Part shown: positions 21,664 to 34,016 of the stretch, one piece after another
Numbering within the stretch: the first letter of the stretch is position 1
How the letters are laid out: each line of letters begins with the position of its first letter
Assembly (NCBI GenBank): GCA_958510875.1
Contig: OY294069.1
Span: 181,395,112 to 181,459,111, forward strand
Length of the DNA stretch: 64,000 bases
Direction: 5' to 3'
Origin: Endomychus coccineus
Taxonomy: Eukaryota > Arthropoda > Insecta > Coleoptera > Endomychidae
Made by a program: the position numbers and the translations under genes
Notes under the pieces: generated by a model
Databases searched by the model: none
What the model saw: the letters and a program-made list of their open reading frames with translations, nothing else
What the model was told of the DNA's origin: nothing

Positions 21664-22593
21664 ATAATTGGTAAATGTGCTATTATTTTAGTATTAACAT
21701 GGCATACTGCATTATTTATGATAATGCATTATAAGTTGATTTTGGAATGTATTATTAAACCAAATTGGATATAATTCTGTTCGTTGAAAGGTTAGGACTT
21801 CCCGGACCTAATTTAATTAATCGATATACATTGAATCATGTTGCACTTCAGGTTATTTTGAATATAACGCTATAATTTTTATTACAAATTTAGACTGTAC
21901 GTATAATTTAACGTTGATTTTCAGTTGCTTCTTTATCTAAATTTAACTGTTTCTGAGATAACTTAACTTTTGCACTTCACATCAAAAAATCGCCAATTTA
22001 CTCATTGTTCAAATGTCAGATTTCTTTTTGTCTTTTCACAAGCGAGAGAGAGAGACCTCAAGCTCACTCTTGATATATGAACAGTCAACATGTTTTTAAT
22101 ATCCATTTTTTTTACCTCCCTCACTACACGTGGTATATAGTGTAGAGGTGACTGGGTGGTTGTGTGTGTGTGTGTGTGTGTTTTTTTCTAACGACGGCGG
22201 GGGAAATCTTCGAAAGATGCTGAGGAGCCCGTAAAATTTCAGGCGAAGTGTTTTTCTTTATGGTTTTTTGAATGTTACAATGAGAGAAATTATTTGACAG
22301 TAAGACAGATGAAAGATGTTTTATTTCTGATTTTATGGGTGGTGGGTGAGGCCATTGAGGTATCTATCGATGTGAGTGTATAGCGTGAAGGTTTCTTCCC
22401 ACAATAAATAACGCTACATGCACCACAAGAATCAGTCAATCAGGTGACTTCGATCACCTTTGCATATTTCTTGTTAAATGAATACAAAGATATAAAACAT
22501 ACTCACTGTGTAATAAATTCGATGGCTCTGATAGTTGAACAGGTGAATGTCATGATAGAAAATATTACTGATGTTCTCCCTTTTATGTTTTAG
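21664..22593. other. Region upstream of the IR gene; simple repeats only
   Basis: Intron DNA that probably includes the IR gene promoter (transcribed leftward), but no promoter motif is decisive. It has a GAGAGAGA stretch near 22044-22053 and a TG microsatellite at 22161-22180. Confidence 0.4.
22161..22180. repeat. TG dinucleotide microsatellite
   Basis: Ten perfect TG units followed by a T tract. Confidence 0.9.
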
Positions 22594-22749
22594 AGGGGTA
22601 AGATACCCCTTTTATTAGCGGTGGAGGCCGGAAATCAGTCGATGTGCAGAGAACTTCTTGGTGCTCAGACGGCAGAGCAAGTGAAAGCATGTGCAGCCAA
22701 TGGAGATACAGCCTTACATCTGGCAGTCAGAAGAAAAGATATTGACATG
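22594..22749 (+). CDS. nompC: nompC exon (ankyrin)
   Basis: 52 codons, phase 0 both sides. Acceptor TTTTAG|AGG, donor ATG|GTTAGT (a weaker GTTAGT donor). It encodes 'RGKIPLLLAVEAGNQSM' to 'ANGDTALHLAVRRKDIDM', the ankyrin segment that follows 'DIRLKPDG' in insect NOMPC. Confidence 0.95.
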
Positions 22750-22859
22750 GTTAGTATTTTGCGGCGGATTCGAGGAATTTTTTTTTTCATTTTGCTATTT
22801 TATAAGTAAACTTTGTACAATTCAATTTTAAGTTTCCTACCTACTTCGATATTCTGATT

Positions 22860-23600
22860 TTAAACTAAACTCGCTCCAAGTCGTAAAAAATTCAAGACTT
22901 GAAAGGAGGTTTTTTCAACAGTAATCGGCTTAAAACGTCGAAAATATTCACCTGCAAAGCTATGGAAGAGACAGATAGTTACTCCCAGCATATCCTTTAT
23001 ACGGAGCAGGAACGAAGTTGGTGCCAAGACATATCCCTGTGGAATACCAGCGTTAATAGCCATTGTATCAAAAGATACTCCGTCAACCACCACATGGAGT
23101 GATCTATCTGAAAGAAAACGCTAAGGAAACTATATGAAGGAAGTTTCCCAAGAAAGCTTTGGTACCAGACTCGGTCAAATGCTTTGGAGATATCAGATGC
23201 TACAACTAGAAATTCTCCATGTTTTCCAATAGGTTTTTGCCATACATGTGTTACGAAGGCAAGCAGGTCTCCTGTTGATGCCATATTGCCGGTCATTCGC
23301 GATTTTGAAGCTCTCTAGCTATTGGAAGAGCTTGATCTTGATTGCTTCCTTCATCACTTCAGAAATCAGTGCAATGGGTCTATAATTATTAGGAAGGGTC
23401 TTTTTTCCTTCTTTTGGAATTGGTTGGACTCTAGCTGTCTTCCAGCCTGAAGGAGACACACCATATGGTTCTCGATGGCAGCAATATCAGGAGGGTTCTT
23501 CCCTTGAGAATCTAACATTCCAGCGAGAAGTTTGGGTTTTTCTTGAGTTGTAGTAACCAGTGTGCCATCATTTTTGGTTATGATTTAATGGGTGTTTCTA
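22860..23600 (-). pseudogene. Jockey-like non-LTR reverse transcriptase fragment
   Basis: Minus-strand RT core. It reads 'NNYRPIALISEVMKEAIK' near 23390-23340, 'TGDLLAFVTHVW', 'VVASDISKAFDRVW' with the first catalytic Asp, then 'LPSYSF'. After a frameshift near 23090 it continues as 'VVDGVSFDTMAINAGIPQG'. The FADD box is not reached intact. It is inserted in the nompC intron opposite to the gene. Confidence 0.78.
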
Positions 23601-23617
23601 GTGATTAGATCCATCTC

Positions 23618-23860
23618 CTTTAGGATTGTAACTTGTCAAATGTTCGGTAAGTCTTACACTGAAACTGCGTCCAGTTCGTCCTATGTACAATGCATTACAG
23701 TCATCATACGTCAGCCTATAAGCTACAGATTTATTTAAATTTATCTTTTCTAGATTTTGAACTATTAATATATGATTACAGATTATTTATTGTTTTAAAA
23801 GCGTGGTTTTCATCCTGGCTTCTAAGAAATTGTGATATTTCTTATGAGTGTTTACCTATG
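23618..23860 (-). pseudogene. PLE-2-related GIY-YIG fragment
   Basis: It aligns with 10540-10790 of PLE-2 on the same strand: CTGAAACTGCGTCCAGTTCGTCCTATGTACAA is nearly shared (given here by position 23659-23690), as are flanking blocks. It encodes a decayed 'YIGRTGRSFSV' segment. Confidence 0.75.
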
Positions 23861-25501
23861 TTTATCCATACTTTTTGCATCGTTCTGAAGATGACATGCT
23901 AGTTGACGAAACTATAATAGCAACAATAGTGTTCTATAATGTAAGTGATATAAAAGCAAAGTAAAAGTGTTTTATTCTATCGATATGATAAATTATCACA
24001 AAGTAACTGTTTTCCCCGTCCATTCTTCACAAAACTATTTCATAAAGTATCGAGTCACCTTGTTTCAAGTCACACTAAAACGCGAAGATGGAAAATGTTG
24101 GGGTAAAAATAAAGGATTTTCGATTATTTATTCTGTTATTCTGCAATTCTGTATTATACTCGTACATTAGTAAAGCAAGAAACATAACATTTTATAAGAT
24201 CTCATTTTTTTTATGCTCACTCCAATTTACTCCACTTTGTTACTGTTAATAAACAAATTACAAACTGGTTTTTAGTGGATAAAAGTTGATGCACACTTCG
24301 ACGGAAAAACTTGTGAACATTGAAGATCAAATTAAAATGTATTCGTATTTTGTATCTCCATCGTAATTGCTCAATCATAGTTATACAATATGAGAGAAAA
24401 ACAACCACAAATGTATACATTGAAACTATTTCTTCGAAGGAACTCATGCTATTAACTGCTATTTTATTTAGTAGTCATTGGACCTTCACTTACTGCGTTC
24501 TCGAAATTAGTTTAAATAATCTAAAGAGTTATACTTTCTAATATTAGCTTCAAAGTAGAAAAAATATTGATTAATTTCAAATGTGAGGTTCTACTGCTGC
24601 ATAATATGCCCCGCTAATTGATCTATTGCGTTCTTTGAAGTCTATAATAAGGATTCCCTAACAATGCCAAAAGACCGTAGTATAGAAGAATTTCGATTTT
24701 CTCCACTTGATTCTGATGCGTGTTTTCTATGATGAGCAATTCGAATCTAAAGTTATAGTTTAAGGTTGAATCATGAAAATTAATTGATACTAAGGGGCTA
24801 AATATGAAAAATCAGTTTATGTTGAATGCCCTCACGGTTTCGGACGGATATATATAAATTGAATTTCAGACATAAATTTACAATTACTCCTCCTCTGCAT
24901 GAGTCTGATAACTTTAAAGGATGTTTTTCATATCAAATATATAAATGGTATAATGAAGTTCCATTTTTAAACTAAATAAAATATCACCTTTCAAGAAAAA
25001 AATTTATAATATTTTGTTTCAGAAACAAACCGATTAGAATCTAGTGAGATAGTTTATTAAGTACCTATGAATTATCCTTAATAAGCTAGTAATTTCAAAA
25101 TATTAGTGACAGAAACTAGATTGAGTTAGAATGTAGGCCTTTAGTGCATATTACCGGAATTTATTATTTTAGGGCTTAAGTTGTAGATCGAGGGGTGGTT
25201 CACTGTCCTCTTGAACTTTGCCCCAAGATTTCCAATTTAGTTGTTCATATTATAGTAATATTCTGTTATACTGTAATACAGGGAATTATTAACAATACAG
25301 AGTGTCGTGACTATATGAATCATCCCATAGACAGTGATCCTAATACAATCTCCTTTCATAGGGATTCTATACTCATAGCTTGTATCTCTGCCTCCTTCTG
25401 AGATCCAGCTGAGCTGCGTTAATATTCATGGATGATCCTTCCCAGAAACCTCACCTTCGCAAATTTTTGCTGCTAATACTAATCAATTAATATTGTTCCA
25501 G
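23861..25501. other. nompC intron sequence, nothing recognised
   Basis: AT-rich DNA with only short random open frames. Confidence 0.4.
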
Positions 25502-25849
25502 GTCAGGATTCTTGTAGATTATGGTACTAGTGTGGACATCAAAAATGGCGAAGGTCAAACTCCGTTACACATTGCCGCAGCCGAAGGGGACGAGATTCTT
25601 GTCAAGTATTTCTACAGCGTCAGAGCCTGGGCCAGCATTACTGACAATCAAGACCGCACCCCCATGCATCTGGCCGCCGAAAACGGCCATGCCAATATCA
25701 TCGAATTGTTGTGCGATAAATTCAAGGCCAGCATATTGGAGAGAACGAAAGACGGATCGACTTTAATGCACATTGCTTCGTTGAACGGTCACGCTGACTG
25801 TGCCATGATGTTGTTCAAAAAGGGAGTTTACCTTCATATGCCAAATAAG
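25502..25849 (+). CDS. nompC: nompC exon (ankyrin)
   Basis: 116 codons, phase 0 in and out, acceptor TTCCAG|GTC and donor AAG|GTAGGA. It encodes about three and a half ankyrin repeats: 'GEGQTPLHIAAAEGDE', 'DRTPMHLAAENGHANI', 'DGSTLMHIASLNGHAD' and 'GVYLHMPNK'. The TPLH/A motifs of each repeat are intact. Confidence 0.97.
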
Positions 25850-26019
25850 GTAGGATTTTCTGGACAATTTTATTGTTTATCCTCTATTTTGAATATTGGG
25901 ATGTAAGAAGAACATAGATTTGTACATTACAAAACTATGTTTCACCAGAATAAGTTATTAACTGAATATGATGAAGCTTTCATGGCTTCAAGTTCTGCGG
26001 TATTGTTATGTGACTTGGT

Positions 26020-26061
26020 GTCTTTACATACGTTTCGGTCTCACTATTATCATCAGAAGAC
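26020..26061 (-). ncRNA. Decayed hammerhead-like motif of a PLE-1-type end
   Basis: On the minus strand it shares GTCTTCTGATGAT, GTGAGACCGAAACGTATGTAAAGAC with PLE-1 ends (positions 26061 down to 26020). The 5' half of stem II is lost, so it should not fold. It marks an orphan PLE terminus. Confidence 0.6.
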
Positions 26062-26333
26062 GTTTGTGAACTGAAGCCCGGGTTTTCTTGAACTAATTGT
26101 TGATGTAAACAGCGTCCTTATTGCATTAAATTCGATGAAAAATTTCGGATGAAACACGAATAATTGACATTGTATTACATTATAGTGTAAAATATATGAA
26201 TATATATTAGAACACCACTACACTCGAAGACAAGCGGTATGACAACAAAAATCTGATTGCGCCAAGTAGGTAAAATGCTTAAAATTTAACTGATATATTG
26301 AATCAGCTTTACACTTTTTTTCTATATTTTGAC

Positions 26334-28716
26334 GGAGACCGGGTACAAAAGTAACGGCGGGTCGAAAGTAACAAATGCTCTCTAGATTCATCCAATGGGC
26401 GAACACCGCTTCGCCGCGGTCAGGCGATAGCTGGGAGCGCCCCCCTCACTTGCAGTTAATCGCCGCGTACTCCACGCGCTCTTAGGTTGTGTGAGAGGAT
26501 GCTACGTGTTTTTACAAACCAAAAGTAAGTTTTTCGATGTTTTCTTATTTAATGTTTACGTAGTCGTGAAAGGATGGTAGTAATCTGAATGTTTGCATAT
26601 CCATTTTTGATTGGTTTGATTATAGATTGTTTAAATTCGTTTTTGTCTAGCACGTTCCGTTTTAAGGTTATATTTCACGTTTCAACAAAAATGAGGAAGG
26701 GTACAAAAGTTACATAGTCCTATGGGTACACAAGTAACATGCTACTTTCGTCCCCATAATGATTTAATTACCTACATAATTTTTATGTGTGTCTTTACTC
26801 CAACAGAATGCCGCGACAACGCATAAGAACTACTGCACGAGGAACTACCGACACAGAAGTGTTTAGAAAAGATATCTGGAATATGGATGAGACAGGGGTG
26901 ACCACTGTCCAAAAACCCAGCAAGATTGTAGCTCAAAAAGGAACTAAACAAGTAGGTGCAGTAACCTCAGCAGAACGAGGAAGATTAGTAACTGTTGCTG
27001 TTGCGATTAATGCTCAAGGAGGACACATACCTCCTTTTTTATTATTCCCATTGAAACCATTCCAAGACCACATGCTACTTGAGGGTCCTGTTGGTTGTGC
27101 CGGAGCTGGCAATGCTAGTGGATGGATGCAGAATGTAGAATTTTTACTGTTCCTACAACATTTTAAAAGACAAGTCAAGCCAACAGTTGATCAAAAATGC
27201 TTGTTACTGCTCGACAATCATATATCGCATATATCTATCCAAGCTCTAAATTTTTGTAAAGAAAATGGAATAGTAATGCTGTCGTTTCCACCCCATTGCA
27301 CGCACAAACTTCAGCCTCTGGATAGAGCAGTATTTGGGCCATTCAAGAAAATGATAAACACAGCTACAGACAACTGGATGCGAAATCATCCTGGTCGAAC
27401 GATGACTATCCATTAAATTCCTGGGATAGGCAAAGAAGCATTTCCTCTTTCTGTAACTGATAGAAATGCAATTGCCGGATTTACCTGTACCGGCATAAGT
27501 CCATTCAATAGGAATATCTTTACTGCTGCTGACTACGCGCCATCATCTGTGACTGACCGGCCATTACAACTTAACAGTCAAATTTCATCAAATGATCTGT
27601 TGACCAGTTCTGATGCAACGTCCTCCATTCAAGTTAATCCTGGTACTCCAGTTGGTGATCTTCCAACATCAATTGACCAGACTGATCAGCGCACAGACAG
27701 CAATTTATCGGAATCGATCTTTGCGAAGACTGATTCTCTGTTAGCTGTCTCAGTTTTTGATCAAAGATCCAAATCACCAGTGCCAGGACCTAGCGGACTT
27801 CAACGAGCAAATTCTACTCAGCCGTTTAATTTCTTCACACCTAAAGATCTTAGACCTTTACCACAAGCGGGTCCGAGGACTGAAACAAATAAAGGTTCTA
27901 AAAAACGTAAGACTGCAATACTGACGGACACGCCCGAAAAAAACTTAATTGAACAAGAATACCGGGAAAGAAATAAAGATAAGTGAACGTTATTACAAAC
28001 CGATACTGGTAAAGGTAAGAGGAAATTGATATCTACAAAAGGAAAGGGAAAAGGAAAAAAGGCCAAGAAGGCACCTAAAGACAAGGAAAATAAATCTGAC
28101 GACGACGAATGCTTCTGTCTCGTATGCTTAGAAACTTTTAGCAACAGTTGACCAAATGAACAATGGATACAATGTATCGAATGTAGAATGTGGTCCCATG
28201 CGGAATGCGTGGACGATGATAGGAACTATGTGTGCCATAATTGTGAGTCTGAGTAGGAGAATAATACTGAATAGTCTGATTATAAAAGAATGGTTATGAT
28301 TAACATAATATAATAATTGATCTCTTTACTTAAGCTAAGAATAATTTCTATTGATTTGTTTTTTTTAATATATAATTTTTGAGCATTTAAAATGAAGAAG
28401 CTTACTTGTGTTTTTGATTTGTAATAAACAAAGTCTTTAAATGAATAATTGTTGATTTAACATATAATATTGTATTCATTACCAACCTCTTTGTCTTGTT
28501 ACTTTCGACCTGCCTACGTGGTCGAAAGTAACAACTGACGATTTTTTTTAACTCTCTGTTATTCATATAAAACACACCATAATAAAATAAATCGAGCTAC
28601 TAGTGTGAAGAACATAAACTGAATTTATATATGGTTATATTAATTTAATGACAATATTAAAACCTAGCCAGAAATCAAGGTAAAAGTACAAAGTGTTACT
28701 TTTGTACCCGGTCTCC
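26334..28716 (+). mobile_element. pogo/Tigger-like DNA transposon with PHD finger
   Basis: The terminal inverted repeats begin GGAGACCGGGTACAAAAGTAAC (26334-26355) and end in the exact complement before 28716. Sub-terminal copies of GTCGAAAGTAACAA occur near both ends and may be transposase binding sites. The 2.38-kb interior encodes a DDE transposase pseudogene (26807-28256). Confidence 0.88.
26807..28256 (+). pseudogene. pogo-like DDE transposase with C-terminal PHD finger, three nonsense codons
   Basis: It starts 'MPRQRIRTTARGTTD' and jumps straight to 'TEVFRKDIWNMDETGVTT', so the N-terminal helix-turn-helix region has been deleted in frame. The catalytic positions are present: Asp in 'NMDETG', Asp in 'LLLLDNHISH' and Asp in 'HKLQPLDRAVFGPFKK'. 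The frame continues without frameshift to 28256, interrupted by TAA (27414), TGA (27984) and TGA (28149). The tail is lysine-rich, then 'CFCLVCLETF', 'QWIQCIECRMWSHAECV' and 'YVCHNCESE', a PHD-type zinc finger, as seen in a subset of insect pogo transposases. Confidence 0.87.
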
Positions 28717-28739
28717 CCTACATGACAGGAATACCTATA

Positions 28740-29290
28740 ATCTACGAAAAACATAGTATCAGTCAGGGGTGGAATGTTGGGAGTGAAGATAGGCATTCGA
28801 ATACTTCTTGAAGGTTTTGAGAGGATTGGCATAAGGAAATACCTCTCTATATATTGGATATGAACTCCGACCATGGGCATATCTAAATTTCTAGGGAGGT
28901 CAATGAATTAGTAAGTGTGACATCATGAATCAGACGAATAGCTCTCCACTCGATAGAGTCCAAGATCTTCAGTTTAGAAGCCGAACTCCAGGACAGGTCG
29001 AATCTGGGCTTTTGTAAATTATGAGCAGCTGCTGGGATGTTAAGTAGCTCTTGACAAGGAATAGAGAACCATGTTTTTATGAACAGGTTTTCGCAATGGA
29101 CCTCACCCGATCATCCCATGTGAGGGTGCTGTTGGTGGTGATCCCGAGCATCGATCTGGAAGACTTCATAGGAATATCTGTACCTGAAATGGTCATATTA
29201 GGTATTGTGTAATCTCCTTCCTGGAGAAGACGCAAGCTTGTGTTTTGGTTACATTAAACTTTACTAGTTATCAAAAATCGACAGGGAAAC
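28740..29290 (-). pseudogene. Jockey-like RT C-terminal fragment
   Basis: The minus strand reads 'NVTKTQACVFSRKE', then 'LGITTNSTLTWDDRVRSIAK', 'YLTSQQLLIIYKS', 'KLKILDSIEWRAIRLIHDV' and 'MPMVGVHIQYIERYF' in changing frames. This is the thumb and post-RT region of a Jockey-type element. It is distinct from, but homologous in its tail to, 13180-13500. Confidence 0.72.
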
Positions 29291-29704
29291 AATCACTGTC
29301 GGAGATGGTTGATCAGTGAATTTCCGTCTGCCTGATCCTCACTGACGAGCTAGTGAGAAGAGCGAAACAGCTGTGTAAGATTAAAAGACGTGTTGTCACT
29401 GTCCAATCCGGTGAACCAAAACTTTGCCTAGAGATAGTAATATTGCAATTAAGGAATTTAAAATTGGAAAGAACTATAACAGAATAAAAAACAGACGTTA
29501 ACAAGTGAATATGCATAAATGCTCGAATTGAGTTACTGAGTTTACACATTCCTTCTCTCATAATGCAAATAAAAATAAGAAGTGAACGTTTTTTTTATTC
29601 GTTTATATCATCGCTTGCTTTCCTTTCAATATTATATATACATTACTATACAAATAATATAATGTGACATTCCAAAAAATTATTACATATGGTTAATAAT
29701 ATAT

Positions 29705-30200
29705 CTATATAACTATCAGCTGGAAATCGCAGGGAACCTGATCTGGTAGATGAACAACCAATTCGTAGCGCAATTCATGCAATTTTGCCATAGCGGCTGC
29801 GAACCTGTGCGCCGGTGTGTTGTTCTGGTGGAAGAGCACTATTTTCTTTGCCAAATGCGGCCGCTTTCGCTTCAAATCGGCATTCGGTTGAGATTTCCAT
29901 AGACTCAGCAATCTCGTACACTTCAACTTCCCGATTGTCTAATATCATACCATGGATTTTATCGACAATTTCTGGCGTTATAACCTCAATTGGACGACCA
30001 GAACGTTCGGGGACCTTTGTGGTCATACTACAACAACCAAAATCAGTAAACCACTTGTGAATCATTCCAATCGATGGTAAAGAGTCCCCATAATGTCTAA
30101 CAAGCGATGCTTTGGTTTGCATAATGTTTATCCCACTCAAGAAATAATGTTTAATCAAAACGCGAAATTCAGTTCTTTCCATGTTTACAAAAATCTTCAA
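29705..30200 (-). pseudogene. mariner (Mos1-type) transposase with internal deletion
   Basis: The N-terminus 'MERTEFRVLIKHYFLSGINI' with 'LPSIGMIHKWFTDF' and 'ERSGRPIEVITPEIVDKI' is the mariner paired-type DNA-binding region. Around 29900 the sequence jumps, after deletion of most of the catalytic core, to 'HLAKKIVLFHQNNTPAHRF' and 'KLHELRYELVVHLP', the region of the second Asp, here Asn ('HQNN' for HQDN). Two overlapping frames show a frameshift. Non-autonomous remnant. Confidence 0.82.
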
Positions 30201-30865
30201 GGTTGCTTGCTTTCGATGGGTGTCAAAACAGAACTGAATGACATATCAGTCTAAAAAATTTTAATACGTTCTAGTTAAAGATGGTACATCACAAATGTCA
30301 CATGGGATTTTCGATTGTGGGGCCATCTGTTTTATTTTTCAGGGACTTTTCACCTTGTCTCTCGTATTAGACGAATGATATTTCACTTCCTGAGGATGCA
30401 ACTGTCTGGTGGAACAATTATCAATACACTGATATCAACGAGTGAATTTTCTCATTTGAATCCTCAATGATTCACTGTTGAATACAAAAAAGAAGAATAC
30501 TGTAAAGTGTGTCAAGTTTTCCAAATAATTGTCGCAATAGAGTAAAATCGTGTAACGTTTTTTGCCGCCCATCTTTCCGAATTAATATCGATAAAAATAT
30601 ATTTATAAAATCTAGCACGTCTTCGTTCGTTCAAGGAAACATATTCATCAGATCCTTATCTCGAACGAAACGTAAGTATCCCATTAATCAACTTGACCTA
30701 CAGAATAATGCTAATGAATCCAGTTAGTTTCGTTTTATATATTTTTATACGTGACCGAAACAGAACTTGAAGTTATGCCCTGCTACAGTTATACCTTTGA
30801 TATGTAAATCGTAACCTTCCAGGGCATCGTTGCGGGTACTAATTCGAGTCGATTGCTGTTTTCAG

Positions 30866-30964
30866 GACGGTGCCAGAAGCATCCATACGGCTGCAAGATA
30901 TGGACACGTTGGAATAATCAATACGCTGTTGCAAAAAGGGGAAAAAGTCGACGTTACAACTAAT
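30866..30964 (+). CDS. nompC: nompC exon (ankyrin)
   Basis: 33 codons, one ankyrin repeat, phase 0. Acceptor TTTTCAG|GAC, donor AAT|GTAAGT. It encodes 'DGARSIHTAARYGHVG' to 'GEKVDVTTN'. Confidence 0.96.
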
Positions 30965-31503
30965 GTAAGTTGTTCATCACACAAATGGCCATATATATTC
31001 TGTGGGGCTAATGAAAACAACATTAAATGTTGAAACGTAATATATTTATTATTCAAGCAATTAACAAAAAGGAACGAGTGATTGAGACACTCATTAAGAA
31101 CATTAAATGCTTACTGCCCTGGCTTTTTCCCAAAGCGATAAATTTTGAATGATCATTCCTTTTGTTTATGAGTGTCCAGCCCTCACTAGAGTGAATTTAG
31201 TGTAGCGACATCGCCTGGTCGTCGAACATTGCCCTAGCCATGCGTTTGCGTCTTTCAGGGAGTTTCATTTCCTTTCTTCATACCGAACTAGTTTTTTTAT
31301 ATTTGGGAAAATCATCATGAATGCGCCTCCTAGGGTTTGCGCCTTAGGTAGCTGCCCCTGTTGCCACCAGTCCCTGACTACGACACTGGCTGGGTAGTTT
31401 TTTCAAGGGGTATTTTCATCATAGCATACTACCAAATCTTCTAATACTCTACCCTTCAATTACCATTCTCAATAACAAACAATATCTTGAAATTGCATTC
31501 TAG
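30965..31503. other. nompC intron, no recognised element
   Basis: The 31180-31400 stretch is less AT-rich than its surroundings (CGTCGAACATTGCCC, CCTAGGGTTTGCGCC) and may be an old repeat, but I cannot identify it. Confidence 0.35.
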
Positions 31504-31597
31504 GAAAATTATACAGCCCTCCATATAGCCGTGGAGGCCTGCAAACCAGCCGTTGTGGAAACCCTATTGGGTTATGGAGCGGACGTTCATATCAGAG
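31504..31597 (+). CDS. nompC: nompC exon (ankyrin)
   Basis: 94 bp, phase 0 in and phase 1 out. Acceptor TTCTAG|GAA, donor AGAG|GTAAGG. It encodes 'ENYTALHIAVEACKPAVVE' to 'GADVHIR'. The split Gly codon is completed by the next exon. Confidence 0.96.
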
Positions 31598-31813
31598 GTA
31601 AGGAGTAACAATAGATCGTATAATTATTCTATCATAGAGAAACCAGAAATGGTTATGTCTAACTGTAAGCATATCAAATTGATTGAATAATGGGTACTCC
31701 AAAATTTGTTGCCTCCCTGAGATTCGGTAGATCTCATTCACTTCCTTCGGCATTCCGTATACGTTACGTCGTTTCTTTAAGCTTTTATCGTCAGATTTTT
31801 TCTGTTCTAAAAG

Positions 31814-32022
31814 GAGGAAAATTAAAAGAAACGGCGCTACACATAGCAGCCCGCGTAAAAGATGGAGAACGATGTGCTCTCATGCTTTTGAAGTCCGGTG
31901 CTGGACCCAATCTGGTAACAGACGACGGACAGACTCCTGTCCACGTAGCAGCCAAATATGGAAACGTTCAAACACTCCTTCTGCTCTTGGAAGATGGAGG
32001 AGATCCCGAGTTCAAGAATAAG
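31814..32022 (+). CDS. nompC: nompC exon (ankyrin)
   Basis: 209 bp, phase 1 in and phase 0 out; together with the previous exon it makes 101 whole codons. Acceptor CTAAAAG|GA, donor AAG|GTAAGT. It encodes 'GGKLKETALHIAARVKDGE' to 'DGGDPEFKNK', two ankyrin repeats. Confidence 0.96.
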
Positions 32023-32591
32023 GTAAGTTGTGCATCTTACACATTGTAGGTCATACAACGAAAACAAAATGTCATTGTACTTCCCCTTACATCGCAATTG
32101 CGATAGAAAAGTAGTCTTTCCTTCAAGAAGCTGATAAGAAAGTTATCAGTGAGTTGATATTACGCGAGTGATCGCCAGCGCTCTTGGTGCCAGAATTCCA
32201 GCAACATCTATGGTAGGATTACTAAATTTTCCTCGGTTTATCCATTTGTGTTAATAGACGAGGAAATAAAGCATAAATGCAGAAGACCGCATCTCAATCC
32301 GTCCAACTGCGCCAATGATGGAAGGTTGGAGCTATTCTAGTGCTTTATTTTCTCGACTATAAGTCCAATTGAATTGTATTGTCTAATCATTTTCTCAGCG
32401 AGGCTCACCTGAATTCTTCTTCACAATATCAATCAGTTAAAAGATCTAGTTGTTGATCCAGTATGGTAACATACTTCTCCGAAATTGACCCTTCATACAA
32501 GTCTAGTTTTCAATGCATCTCCTTAACGTAATTTAATTAACAATTTTCCTCCAAACTATCACTGTATAAATTATGGATAAATTTTATTTAG

Positions 32592-34016
32592 CATGGAGAA
32601 ACTCCTCTGCATCTCGCTTCCAGATGTTGTCGACCGGACGTGATACGCCATCTGATCGACTACGTCAAAGATAAAAAGGGCGAGGACAAAGCCTCAGCTT
32701 ACATCAACGAAGTGAACGAGAAAGATGAAAGTGCCTTACACTACGTTTGTACCGTGATGATGGGCGAAGTAGAAACGCCAAACGCTGATCGCGAAGTTGT
32801 CAAACTTCTTCTGGACAACGGCGCCGATATCAAATTGCAAACGAAACAACACGAGACCGCCTTCCATTATGTGGCAACGGCTGGTAATAACGAAGTGGTG
32901 ATGGAAATGATAGCACACATGTCCACGACGGATGCCCAGAAGGCGTTGAACCGTCAAAACGCGAACGGTTGGACGCCTTTATTGATCGCGTCCCATAAGG
33001 GTCACATGGATATGGTTAATAATTTACTAGCGAATCACGCTAGGGTGGACGTTTTCGACTTAGAAGGTCGCTCAGCTTTGCATTTGGGAGCAGAACACGG
33101 TTATCTCCAGGTGTGCGATTCTCTCCTGTCCAATAGGGCTTTCATCAATTCTAAATCGAGGAATGGACGAACCGCCTTACATTTAGCTTCTATGAACGGC
33201 TATATCCATTTGGTTAAGTTTCTCATCAAAGATCATAACGCCGTTATCGACATCTTAACGCTGAAAAAACAAACGCCTCTACATTTGGCGGCCGCTGCAG
33301 GTCAAATGGAAGTTTGTAAACTGTTATTGGAACTGGGTGCAGATATCGATGCTACGGACGAGCAAGGCCAAAAACCCATACACGCAGCTTGTCGCAATAA
33401 CTTCTCCGAAGTAGCTAAGCTCTTCCTGCAACAACATCCAAGCTTGGTGATGGCCACCACCAAGGACGGCAATACGTGCGCTCATATTGCCGCAGCCCAA
33501 GGAAGCGTTACAGTCATTGAGGAACTGATGAAATTTGACCGACAAGGCGTCATAAACGCGCGAAATAAATTGACAGACGCGACGCCGCTCCAGATAGCCG
33601 CCGAAGGCGGACACGCCGAAGTGGTAAAAGCTTTGGTTAGAGCCGGGGCTTCCATAACCGACGAGAACAAAGGTGGTTTCACGGCGGTACATTTGGCCGC
33701 CCAAAACGGTCACGGCACCGTGTTGGAAGTATTACGATCGTCCAATACGCTGCGCGTGGTCAGCAAAAAGTTGGGCGTTACGCCGTTACACGTCGCCGCT
33801 TATTTCGGCCAAGCCGATACGGTCAGAGAACTGCTAACGCACGTGCCTGGCACCGTGAAATCGGAAGTCCCCAACGGCGCGTCTCTGGTCCCCCTCTTGG
33901 GCAACGAATCCGGTATGACGCCTTTGCATCTGGCCGCGTTTTCTGGAAACGAGAACGTGGTGAGGTTGCTGTTGAATTCTCCCGGGGTTCAAGTTGATGC
34001 GTCCACGCACGAGAAT
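32592..34016 (+). CDS. nompC: nompC large ankyrin exon
   Basis: 475 codons, phase 0 on both sides, the largest exon. Acceptor TTATTTAG|CAT, donor AAT|GTAAGT. It encodes about 13 ankyrin repeats of the elastic tether that couples NOMPC to microtubules. Typical consensus pieces are 'GETPLHLASRC', 'GWTPLLIASHKGHMDM', 'GRSALHLGAEHGYL', 'KQTPLHLAAAAGQMEV', 'GNTCAHIAAAQGSV', 'GFTAVHLAAQNGHG' and 'GMTPLHLAAFSGNENV'. It is more GC-rich than the introns. No internal break is seen. Confidence 0.98.

Noticed and set aside
33324..33713. Antisense open frames inside the large ankyrin exon.
   Set aside because: Shadow frames of the ankyrin-coding sequence; the plus-strand reading is conserved and uninterrupted.
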